Assembly: GCA_021018995.1 (NCBI GenBank)
Contig: CM037590.1
Span: 73,255,597-73,319,596 of the forward strand
Source: Chloranthus sessilifolius
Lineage: Eukaryota > Streptophyta > Magnoliopsida > Chloranthales > Chloranthaceae
Direction: 5' to 3'
Length of the DNA: 64,000 nt
In this document: positions 1 through 9,290 of the stretch, piece after piece
How positions within the stretch are numbered: the stretch's first letter is position 1
Layout: each line of letters opens with the position of its first letter
Notes under the pieces: model-generated
Databases searched by the model: none
The model's input: only the letters and a program-made list of their open reading frames with translations
What the model was told of the DNA's origin: nothing
Made by a program: the position numbers and the translations under genes

Positions 1-8
1 TTCACATC

Positions 9-1051
9 ATGAGCCCTTTAGAGTTTGAACGAGGCGCTAAGACAGAGGACATTGTCTATGTCCTTGTTACAGTTGAAACACCCAAAGAGTCAAGCGTTGA
101 GATTCCGAAAGAGGTTGAATCGATAATAAGTGAGTTTCGGGATGTCTTTCCTAAAGACCTAGATGAGTTACCACCTCTATGGGACATCCAACATGCCATT
201 GATCTGGTTCTCGGATCTACTTTACCTAACTAGCCCCACTATCCATCTGAACACTCGGAGTTAAAAAGGCAAGTTGATAGACTTCTCCATAAGGGATTCA
301 TTAAGGAAAGTATGAGTCCATGTGTCATGTCACCACTGCTCACACCCAAGAAAGATGGAACTTGGAGAATGTGTGTTGATAGCAGCGCTATTAATAAAAT
401 CATGGTCAGTATCGGTTCCCTATACCGAGACTCGACGACATGTTGGACATGATGGTCAGAGCCATTATAGTTTCAAAGATCAACTTGAAGAGTGGATGCC
501 ATCAAATACGAGTTTGTCCCGGGGACGAATGGAAAGCTGCCTTCAAAACCAATGATGGTTTATACGAGTGGTTTGTCATGCCTTTCGAGCTTTCAAATGC
601 CCCAAGCACATTTATATGTATCATGACACAAGTGTTGAGGCCTTTCATAAGCAAGTTCCTTGTGGTCTATTTCGACATCTTTATTTATAGCCACAATAAG
701 GAACAACACTTAAGCTACTTAAGGCAAGTTTGCATGACTCTCAGAGGAGAGAAGTTGTACGCAAACCTAAAGAAGTACACTTTCATGTCACAGAGCGTTG
801 TCTTCTTAGGGTTTGTTGTGACCTCTGAAGGAATGACTGCAAACCCGAAAAAGGTCAAAGCTATCGTGGAGTGGCCTGAACCTCAGAACATTCATAAGGT
901 CCGTAGCTTCCATGGGTTAGCCACTTTTTACAGGCGGTTCATCCGTAACTTCAGTACGGTAACATCCCCTATCACTGATTGCATCAAAAAGGAGAGTTTA
1001 AATGGACACCAGCTGCAGCACCAGTTGCAGCGAAAGCCTTTAAGGAGATAA
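9..1051 (+). pseudogene. Chromovirus reverse transcriptase (broken)
   Basis: Residues from 9 to 233 are the linker before RT (motif DVFPKDLDELPP followed by a DLVLG block). After a stop the frame continues through the fingers region ([18 protein letters not shown], about 310-395), then shifts into the frame at 440-1051, which carries the palm: motif A region LKSGCHQIR, motif [11 protein letters not shown], and the catalytic motif. That motif reads YFDI where the family has YFDD: the second aspartate codon is missing, so polymerase activity should be lost even apart from the frameshifts. The thumb region with [10 protein letters not shown] and FYRRFIRNF follows. Confidence 0.9.
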
Positions 1052-1665
1052 AGTCCCAAATAATGGAAGCTCCTGTCATGCGCCTTCCTGACTTTTCTAA
1101 GGTCTTCGAGGTTGTGTATGACGCGTCAGGCGTAGGTATTGGGGGAGTGTTGAGCCAAGAGGGCCAGCCGATAGCTTATTTTAGTGAGAAGTTAAATGAG
1201 GCTAGGCAGAAATACTCTACCTACGACAAAGAATTCAATACGATAGTGCAATCTCTTAAATATTGGAAACACTATTTGCTACCACATGAATTTGTCGTAT
1301 TCTCTGATCATGAAGCCCTTAGATTTTTGAGTTCCCAAAAGAAGCTAAACCCGAGACATGCGAAATGGGTTGAGCGGCTTCAAGGGTTCACCTTTGTGCT
1401 AAAACATAGGGCTGGTGTAGAGAATCGCACTACTGACGTGCTTAGCCGTAAAGTGGCGACGTTGCACTCATTGAGTTTTGAGGTGACCGGATTCAATCTT
1501 CTCGTGGATGATTACCCCACATGTCCGGATTTTGGTGAAGAGTACACCTCACTTCTGAGTGGACAATTTGTGAGAGAGAGTAAGTATATCCTACAAGACG
1601 GGTATTTGTTCCTAAAACACCACTTGTATATTCCCCGCGCTTTGCTACAAGACTTTCTTATTTGA
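979..1665 (+). pseudogene. Chromovirus RNase H domain and start of integrase
   Basis: The frame contains the Ty3 RNase H hallmarks in order: VVYDASGVGIGGVL (first catalytic Asp), PIAYFSEKLNEA, KYSTYDKEF (catalytic Glu), VVFSDHEALRFL (Asp), and a degraded NRTTDVLSRK where the family has a DALSR motif. It overlaps the RT frame by 73 bases in another phase, which marks a frameshift rather than a true overlap. It ends at a stop at 1663-1665, just ahead of the integrase zinc-binding region. Confidence 0.88.
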
Positions 1666-1679
1666 GAATTACACACTGG

Positions 1680-2605
1680 AGGGGTTGCCGGATACTTTGG
1701 TCGCAACAAGACCGTTGCATTGGTTGAAGACTGATTTTATTGACCCAATCTCACCTGAGATGTTGTCAAAATCATTAACCAGTGTCATGTTTGCCAACTG
1801 GCAAAACACCGGTTTATACACACATTTACCGGTGCCACACACTCCATGGCAAAACTTGTCTATGGACTTTGTGTTAGGCCTCCCCAAGACCCTCCGAAAG
1901 CATGATTCAGTGTTCATCGTTGTGGAGCGTTTTTCGAAAATGGCCCATTTCATCGCATGTTCGAAGATCTAGGATGCAAGTAACATTGTCACAATTTTCT
2001 TTAATGAGGTTGTTCGTCTGCACGGTTTGCCTAAAATTATAGTGTCTGATCACGATGTCAAGTTTGTCAGTTACTTTTGGAAGATATTGTGGCACAAAAT
2101 GGGGACTAGGCTTCAGTTTTCATCTGCATATCACCCCCAAACTGATGGACAAACCGAGGTTATTAATCGGAGTTTAGGTAATTTGTTACGATGTCTAGTA
2201 GGTGAGCATATTAGGAGTTGGGATTCCATCCTGCCTGTAGTGGAGTTTGCATACAATAATTCGGTCAATAGAACCACAGGTATGAGTCCATTTCAAATCG
2301 TGCATGGGTATAAACCTAGGACACCAGTAGACCTCTTCCTGATGTCAGTTCATCAAAGGTCATCAGAGTCTGCATCTACATTTGCACATCGCATTCATGA
2401 ATTGCAAGCTGAGATTAAAAAAAGAATTAATGTGAACAATGAAAAATACAAGATTTCTTCAGATTCTCATAAATGGTTCAAAGAGTTTCAGGAGGATGGT
2501 CTTGTGACGGTTCAGAATAGACCTGAGCAATTTCCTCAAGGAATTGCTAAGAAGTTACAAGCTCGTGGTATTGGACCCTATAAGATTTTGAAGTGTCGGT
2601 TCTAA
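1680..2605 (+). pseudogene. Chromovirus integrase (broken)
   Basis: The zinc-binding region is scrambled by frameshifts around 1680-1800. The core domain is split over two frames: 1685-1972 holds [12 protein letters not shown] (first catalytic Asp) and [11 protein letters not shown]; 2027-2605 holds IVSDHDVKFVS (second Asp) and [10 protein letters not shown] (Glu), followed by the GPYKIL block near 2575. All three DDE residues can be seen, but a stop at 1970 and frame changes separate them. Confidence 0.9.
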
Positions 2606-2633
2606 TGCTTACATCTTAGATTTACCGTCATAA

Positions 2634-3097
2634 TTGGGGATTAGCACGACTTTCAACGTGAAGGATCTCGTTCTGTTCCGTTCCATGGCCATTCAACCAT
2701 CTCACCCAACCCATTTGAGCTTTCCACATTCGACGATACCCATATTCCCCTCCCCACGCCATTACCTCCAACTACACGACTATCTCGTTAGATCATTGAA
2801 GATGTTTTGGAGGATCAAATTGTGTCCACCAACCAAGGGGGATTTCAGAAGTACTTGGTCAAGTGGACGAACAAGGTCGATTCAGAGAATACGTGGATAA
2901 CAAGGGAAGAGTTTCAACAAATTGATCTGGATCTCCTCGACCTCTATCACAACCAATATTCATCAGGGATGAATCCTTCTAATCCGGGGAGAATTGATGG
3001 GGACATCCGATTCAAGAAGTCGCTCGTAATGTATCGAAGGCGAAAGAAGAACGTCAAAGTGGTCCAAAAGAATAACTGCACAGATTCACGGCACTGA
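2634..3097 (+). pseudogene. Chromovirus integrase tail and chromodomain
   Basis: The GISTTFNVKDL block at 2634-2666 is the integrase C-terminal motif. The chromodomain is in the frame 2807-3097: YLVKWTNK then NTWITREEFQQ, with the aromatic/acidic pattern of chromodomains that bind histone tails and direct integration. A tail rich in Lys and Arg follows. The two parts are in different frames. Confidence 0.85.
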
Positions 3098-3099
3098 GA

Positions 3100-3900
3100 A
3101 GTATCTTGGGCCGATCGATAGAGCCAAACAGTCGATCAATCGATTGAGGACGGAGACAATGAAATTTGGGCGCAATTATATTGCTCTGTCGAATGATCGA
3201 ATGTGGACAGACCCTGTTGGTGATTTAAATATTTCTCAGTCGATCGATCGACTCTAGAATCGATCGATCGACCAATCACGCAAGATTTGACGGGATTTTG
3301 TTTATTTTGGCAAAACTTGTCATTTTAAGTGTTTTAAGTTTTTAGGGTTTGGTTAGCCTATTTAAAGGCTTGTAAAAAACAACTTTGGATTTAATTATTG
3401 GTTTATGAAAATTGATTTTACAACTTTGAGAGTTTTGTGATTGAACTTTCGTGAGGGTGTGATTCTCTTGAACCAAGGAGCGATTCTTCATCCCGCATGC
3501 GGTCTGGTGCGATGCTAACTTTTCCTCCTCTATCTTCTTATGATCTACGAGTTGCGTAAGTAGCGTAACCCTAACCTATTTATTTCACTATTCAAATCCA
3601 AGTTTAACCTATCCTTTTCACCATTAAAATTATTATTTGCTTTGTTTCGCTCGATATCGAAAGAACCCGCTTGCGAGCTTGTTCGACACCCTCAAATTGT
3701 CGGAGATCTAGCCGTTCGCTAAGAACCCTAATCTTCTAGATAGGAAACGTACACGAAAATAACACTATTTTGGGCCGAAATTAAATTGTTCAATTGAATC
3801 TCTTGATATTTTTTGTGATAATTTGTTAAGAAAAATTGCATTTTAATTGCTTAAATTAATTCTATATTTAATCTCAGCCCTAGCATTGCATGTGTTAGCT
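3100..3900 (+). mobile_element. Probable 3' LTR of the chromovirus
   Basis: This stretch follows the pol stop directly and has the makeup of an LTR: palindrome clusters at 3111-3153 and 3237-3273, a TATA-like TATTTAAA at 3359-3366, and a transcribed-looking stretch beyond it. The 5' LTR is outside the window, so ends cannot be fixed. The right limit is put where copia sequence begins. Confidence 0.55.
3111..3273. promoter_or_regulatory. CGATCGAT palindrome clusters in the chromovirus LTR
   Basis: Two modules are visible. Module I (3111-3153) has CGATCGAT, a spacer of about a dozen bases, AGTCGATCAATCGATT and a terminal CGG. Module II (3237-3273) has CAGTCGATCGATCGA, a CTCTAG spacer and a second TCGATCGATCGA. 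Both lie upstream of the TATA-like box, where LTR enhancers sit. Near-copies occur in the copia LTRs at 36489-36624 and 41148-41283 in the opposite order. Confidence 0.6.
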
Positions 3901-4202
3901 TCTGCATCAAGAAGAAGGTGACTCCTTAAGGATGCACATATATATCAGCGGGTTGTAGGAAAGCTCATATACCTCACTATGACTCGTCAGGATATTGTGT
4001 CTGCCATGAGTGTGGTGGCTAGCACATACATTGACCCAGGACAACTCATTTGGATACGGTTTATAGGATTCTGAAGTATTTAAAAGGAAGTTCGAGGAGA
4101 GGTCTACTATAAAGTTTTTACTAATGTGGATTGGGTCAGTTCACTGAGTAATAGGAGGTCCACTTTTGCCTCGTGAAACATGTTCTAACATTGGAATGCA
4201 CA

Positions 4203-4341
4203 GAGTCATTTCTTTTTGGCACCCCTATCCCTGCCTTATTTAAAACATTATATATATTTCCTATAAATATATATATATATAGGAAATATATATAATGTTT
4301 TAAGTATAGGCAGGGATAGGGATGCCAAAAAGAAATGACTC
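4203..4341. mobile_element. Hairpin MITE in the copia fragment
   Basis: The two halves are near-perfect inverted copies: the left begins GAGTCATTTCTTTTTGGC and the right ends with its reverse complement, the stem running about 60 bp each side to a short TA-rich loop near 4265-4280. No clear target-site duplication was seen, so the superfamily is unassigned. Confidence 0.7.
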
Positions 4342-4561
4342 CTTTTTAATTTTCGGACCATGGAGATGTTTAGTATATAGAAGGGAGGGAGCTCATTTAA
4401 ATTTTCCAAAGTAGAAAAGATAAACTTACAATTCATTTAGGAAATTTTCAATCACATATGAAATTTACTCAAGAGTACGAAATAGCAAGTTGTCTCTGAA
4501 CTCTAGTGCTGAAGGCGAGTATCGTGCTATGTCACAAGGAGCGCGAGAACGTATGTGGCCC

Positions 4562-4719
4562 TAGGGCTGTCCATTTTTGGGACCGAACCGCCAGGTTTGG
4601 TCCGGTTTGGACGGGTACCGGTCTGGGTTTGGTTTGGAAAAAAGGAAAACTGAAAAGTTTGGTTTGGTTTCGGTTCCAAGCCTCCCCAAGCCGAAACCAA
4701 ACCGAATGTAGTTTGTAAG

Positions 4720-4770
<51 letters not shown>

Positions 4771-5101
4771 GGGGATTTTGATTAATTTTAAAGGGCATTT
4801 AAGTAAAATGCATATTTTTATATAAAACCCTACCCTTGTCTATAGCCTATTCCTAAATCCTAAAGCGGTAAAGTAGAACTTATAAGAAAATCGGTTGAGA
4901 AGTTGAGAAAATTTTGATGTGCAAGTAGAACTTATAGGAAAAACCGAAACCGACCAAACCAAACCGAACCGAATTGAATCAGGTTGGTTGGTTTAAGAGT
5001 TGGACGGTTTGGTTTGGTTTGAAAATCTAAAAACCGATTAGGACCGGTCTGGTTTGTGGTTTTGGTCCAAAACTGACCAAACCGAACCGAATACACCCCT
5101 A
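4562..5101. mobile_element. hAT MITE, TAGGGCTGTC family, 540 bp
   Basis: It is flanked by an exact 8-bp target duplication TGTGGCCC (4554-4561 and 5102-5109), the hAT length. It begins TAGGGCTGTCC and ends ACACCCCTA. Both subterminal regions are packed with GGTTTGG/CCAAACC-type motifs. A (TA)n tract lies at 4724-4767. The copia RNase H reading resumes on the other side, so it is a younger insertion. Confidence 0.88.
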
Positions 5102-5439
5102 TGTGGCCCAGGTTCATTGTTGTAGACTTAGGAGTTGATGTAAAACTCCCAATGGTTCTATACAACAACAATGAATCATCTATTCACATTGCAGAAAATC
5201 CAGTATATGATGAAAGGACAAAGCTTATTGAAGTGGGTAGATTTCATATTATGTTTGAGGGGGGGGTGTTTGTGTGTGTTTACATAAGTGAGTGTTTTAC
5301 AGTGAGTGGGTGTGTCATTAGCATTGGAAATAGACATAAATATTAATTACTAAAGGGACAAGCATTTTTAACTCATTTCCCTAATTTTTCCTTCTTCTCT
5401 CCTCTTCTTCTACTTCCTTCTGATTCAATCTAACCCTAA

Positions 5440-6140
5440 ATTTAACTCATAGCCTCCTTACTTTTCTAAGCAACCAAGTTGCCTCCCAAGAGAGACAAAT
5501 ATCCTGACATTGAGCGGCTATCAGTAACAGATCCGACCCAGTCAACATCAGTGTAGGAAGAGATACTCATCGGACCATAGGAGCGAATATGAATCCAAAC
5601 CCAGGGCTGGACTTGATAAATCAAAGTATACAATGGACGACAGGCCGACAGCTAAATGTATGGTGCATGGTGTATGCATAAACTGACTCACAAAACTAAC
5701 AACAAAGTAATTTCGGGTCTTGTGACAGTGACATATATCAATCTCCCAGCCAACCTCTAGTATTCCTGCAGATCCGGAAGTAAGTCATCGTCTTTTTCAT
5801 GAATAGAGAACCTTCAATCCATTGGAGAGGTTGTCGGCTTCCACCCAAGCATCCCAGTATCACGTAAGAGATCAATGGCATACAATATGCTAAAAAATCA
5901 TCAAGAAACCCTCTGAAATCATCACAAAAAATCTATCAGCGGTATAGGTGCACGAAGCAGTGGCAGGATCAGATATTAGAGATCGATCAAAGCAGACCCG
6001 AAGAAATTATCTGTGAAAAAGAGCACAACCAAAGCTGGCGGAAGCAGAATTTCACAGTGTGACACTCGCGGGAATCATCATTAGAGCACTAATATGGCTT
6101 TGATCCATACACCACTTGTTTGCATGGTAAGAAGTATGGA
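5440..6140 (-). pseudogene. Minus-strand copia remnant
   Basis: Reading the minus strand of 5470-5600 gives a copia RNase H block with YTDVDWVGS and then MSGYLSLLGGNLVA followed by a stop. Near 6090-6115 the minus strand has TGGATCAAAGCC, which resembles a copia tRNA-Met primer site, so most of the internal region would be deleted. The RNase H match is secure; the primer site and the limits are weak. Confidence 0.55.
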
Positions 6141-6608
6141 TTCCAACCCACTTGCAATCAATAAGGTTCTGTCAAAAGAAATCTCGTGCTCTGGATTTCC
6201 AAGAAACCGAAAAATCATGTGGAAAATGATCTCAACAAAAGTCTTCAAAAGACCTTGATGGACGCCTCAAATGCAAACAATCAAGAAGAGAAAAATACTC
6301 TTGAAATTCTTATGCAAACCCACCTGTTTCTACGTGGATTCAGGTCAACCAAGTTGACCTGGTTGATGTCAGCCTGACGTCAGAGTGATATCAGAATGAT
6401 GTAAGAGGGGGAAATGAGAGGCGTGGGTCTAGCTTGGCTACGATACTAAGATGAATTTTATGGCTGGGTGGTATTAGGGTTAGGCAGGTGGTATTAGGTT
6501 TAGGGCTTCAAACCCAACTTACCTATAAAAAAACAGAGAGTAAGAGAGAGAGAAAGGAGATCAAATAATGAGAAGGCTTAGTGAGTTAGGTGGCCCTCAC
6601 TAGCATTC
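6141..6608. other. Unassigned 470 bp, promoter-like
   Basis: No gene recognised. There is a bZIP-type palindrome TGACGTCA at 6375-6382 and a TATAAAAAA box near 6522, followed by a GA-rich leader (6536-6560). It could be an LTR or a lost promoter; no transcript product is visible downstream. Confidence 0.3.
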
Positions 6609-7003
6609 ATATATGTGGGAAAATTACAATGGCACACCAAATGGTCCTACACACATACACCTACCATCTATCATATCATTGACATACTAACATTCAAGAC
6701 CCAAAATTCTATGTACAATGGTAATCTAGAGTTTCCATTACTTTCCATGGTGTCATAGAGTTGAATGAATAATTGAGCAATGATGTAGACAAAATAAGAA
6801 ACAAATATATGTGGGAAAATTACAATGGCACACCAAATGGTCCTACACACATACACCTACCATCTATCATATCATTGACATACTAACATTCACGACCCAA
6901 AATTCTATGTACAATGGTAATCTAGAGTTTCCATTACTTTCCATGGTGTCATAGAGTTGAATGAATAATTGAGCAATGATGTAGACAAAATAAGAAACAA
7001 ATA
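6609..7003. repeat. 196-bp tandem duplication, two copies
   Basis: The unit from 6609 recurs at 6805 with almost no change (one difference noticed, near 6695/6891). It starts ATATATGTGGGAAAATTAC and ends AAGAAACAAAT. The identical open frames on the minus strand are a consequence, not evidence of a gene. The near identity means a recent event. Confidence 0.9.
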
Positions 7004-8247
7004 GAATAAATGAATAAAAGAGAAGAAAGATCGAGATATTATTATTGCATAAGCAAATAGTTCCATTGCATGAAATGTCCAGACTCATTGGCTTACAATG
7101 CAACTCAAAAAAAAATTAATAATAACAGCAATAATAAATAAATAATCCATCTATCACCTTGGATTCCCAACCTTTCAATATATTCTAAAGCTATGGAGGG
7201 AAACTAATAATCTTCTCCTAGATGCTGTACTTATACTTGGATAACTCCAACTGTCTCCCTAGTTGGCAAACTTTATTGACAAATACAAGAATGTGAAATT
7301 AAATAAAGATACCTAATTGAATTTAGAAATAAAGCCATTTTAAAATGTTTCCTTGCCTTTGGTCCTTCTTTGAAAGAATTGCTAAAACTAGCAATACGCA
7401 GATTGCCTTCGAAATTAACTACACATATGGCTGATTGCCATTTATTAGGAAAATGAGTTTGAAAGTTTTTGAAGCCCTCCATGTATACTTCCACTTCAGA
7501 ACACAATGAATTGGACCCCTTTCTAAATTTTATATCCCCATTTCATCATTCTTTCTTCTTGCTAAATGGAACTTTAGGTTGACTTGTCAACACAATTTGG
7601 ATAGGACCCACTTCCAGAGCTGGGGTTTTGCATGGAGAATGACCAGTACCTCCACTTCAGCTTTGATGTCATATGGCCTATGGGTCATAAGCATATGATC
7701 AACCTTTTTCTGAACTTTCTTCTTTCGCTGGTATTTTCTATTCTTTCAAACCATATCTGTGATTTGCCGTCCCTTCATACCACTGGTCATGATTTTGTAG
7801 ATAGTGTACGCACGGTGACAATATGAACACTCTTTATGGTATTTAATCGACATAAAAGGATGGGATTTGCATTAACTACTGTGAGTACAAGCAAACCAAT
7901 AATGTATACAAAAAAAAGTTCCCTCAAATGGGTTTTGAAAGTTTCTCCAATCAGAAGATTGGGATCAATATTTGTTAACCCAATATTAGCCAATTGTATA
8001 GAAAACAACTCCTTGGTATTGTTGGAAATGCCTCTTTCTATTTCTTGGCAACTGTCAACAGAGAAATGCTTTTAAGAACAGTAAGACAAACAAACTAGAA
8101 TGGACGACAAAATACAAATTTCTTCCAGTGATAGGTTAAATTTTCTAATTTAGTAGCGATAGTGTATGCTTACGCTGGTATAATCTTGCATGGTTAAGAG
8201 ATCAAATTGCATGCTTCAAAATTTATTTATTAAGGTTAAACGCAAAA
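7004..8247. other. No recognised gene
   Basis: AT-rich sequence. It lies where the later WD40 exons of the HOS15-like gene should follow on the minus strand, but I found no WD40 repeat here. Several short open frames have no recognisable domain. Confidence 0.5.
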
Positions 8248-8380
8248 CAGCTGAGGTACAATTTAGTTCAATTAACCATGAGGAATAATTATTTGAAATC
8301 TAATTTTCAATACTAATATTTTCCCATTTCGCAGACAGATCCAACACTTGTAAGCGAAAAAAAGCTCCAAAGTTCTAGCA
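8248..8380 (-). pseudogene. Second copy of the decayed exon 6-like segment
   Basis: This 133-bp segment repeats 8568-8700 with 320-bp spacing and only a few differences. On the minus strand it keeps the RNGKILVLK reading, but the sequence upstream of TGCTAG differs from the other copy. It is read as a duplicated piece of a dead exon. Confidence 0.45.
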
Positions 8381-8567
8381 AGCCAAAAAGGACAAACCAT
8401 AATTGGAGGAATTCAAAAACCGTAAAACATCAAGAACATGCAATTTGATACAAGAAGGATGCTGGAAACTGGGGGTTAAAATGATGCATAATGGTCCTCA
8501 ATGGAGATGGTCAAAGGTACTTACATAACTACAGTTTGGGTTGCAATTTATCTAAAGATCAAGCAAG

Positions 8568-8700
8568 CAGCTGAGGTACAATTTAGTTCAATTAACCATG
8601 AGGACTAATTATTTGAAATCTAATTTTCAATACTAATATTTTCCCATTTCGCAGACAGATCCAACGCTTGTAAGCGAAAAAAAGCTCCAAAGTTCTAGCA
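8568..8700 (-). pseudogene. Probable decayed exon 6 of the HOS15-like gene
   Basis: It lies about 540 bases downstream of exon 5 on the minus strand. One frame reads TARTLE, then after about 12 residues RNGKILVLK. HOS15 proteins have TARIW, then a similar spacing and an RN..L.LK block at the start of the next exon. The expected GSGDS before TAR is shortened, and the phase from exon 5 meets a stop (GAC TGC TAG), so the exon looks frameshifted. This is an inference from weak similarity supported by position. Confidence 0.45.
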
Positions 8701-9243
8701 GTCACTTTTTGAGATAAAGGAACCACAGTAGGATGAGAACCTAGTTGTATCAAATCAATTTCATACAAGAGGCAAAAGACAATAAGGACCAGCAAAGGAA
8801 GAAAAAAGTAAAACGTTACTTTAAATACAATCCAATTTTCATTATATTTATTTGGAGAAAATATATAAAAGACTAAAACAAACTTCTATTGGTAAACATT
8901 CTCTTCTTCCGAAGTTCAGAAGTATCTTTTTCGACCATTAGATCAATGGATTTTTAAATCAATCGTCCAATCAATGGAAACTAGAAATTTCTCAAAAATG
9001 TTGAAAAAAATAGGTTTGGCATTGTCTGAGATTGTATTTACAAGCTTCCAGCGCCTTAATTGATCATTTCTTACTGTTTGACATTGTTTGAGCGGTTATT
9101 TACAAGTTTCCAGTGGCTTAAGCGATCACTTCTCACTGTTCTACGATTCTTAAGGTAATAAAGCAGAATATGGAAAGAAATATTTTCAAATATATTGGTA
9201 AAAAAAAAAACAGATAATAAAAGAAGCATAAGAGTGTACCCAC

Positions 9244-9290
9244 CCTGATGCTAGAAGGGAACCTGCTGGACTCCATGCACAAGCAAAAAC
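9244..9290 (-). CDS. HOS15: HOS15-like exon 5
   Basis: Encodes [15 protein letters not shown] plus two bases of a Gly codon, the first beta strands of WD40 repeat 1. Acceptor is CCACTAG, donor GTGGGT. The exon is short (47 nt), as expected if the next exon starts with the SGD(S/A)TARIW motif. Confidence 0.82.

Larger units (their letters stand above)
1..3900 (+). mobile_element. Ty3/gypsy chromovirus, decayed, 5' part outside window
   Basis: The order protease-RT linker, reverse transcriptase, RNase H, integrase and chromodomain is the Ty3/gypsy order, and the C-terminal chromodomain makes it a chromovirus. The gag and protease lie left of the window. The pol frame is broken by stops (for example near 232, 1664, 1970) and frameshifts (near 400, 1020 and 2610), so no polyprotein can be made. 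The stretch after the chromodomain has LTR-like content but no second LTR is in view to prove its limits. The lineage within chromoviruses (Reina, CRM or Galadriel type) is not settled by eye. Confidence 0.9.
3945..5275 (+). pseudogene. Ty1/copia RNase H fragment, interrupted twice
   Basis: Copia RT-RNase H linker and RNase H can be read in pieces: VVGKLIYLTMTRQDIVSAMSVV (within 3947-4020), NRRST near 4150, a SLNSSAEGEYRAM block at 4490-4535, and VLYNNNESSIHIAENPV near 5155-5205 ending in VGRFHI. A hairpin MITE (4203-4341) and a hAT MITE (4562-5101) sit between the pieces. A G-run at 5259-5267 just after the last coding piece could be the polypurine tract. No LTRs are recognised. Confidence 0.8.

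Noticed and set aside
3111..3273. CRISPR-like or origin-like array from the CGATCGAT palindromes
   Set aside because: Spacing is irregular, the context is an LTR in plant DNA, and there are no array-type spacers.
6671..7103. Two similar minus-strand frames as a small gene family
   Set aside because: They arise from the 196-bp tandem duplication; no domain and no start context.
7836..8075. Plus-strand frame as a gene
   Set aside because: No recognised domain, AT-rich, and overlapping frames on the other strand of equal length.
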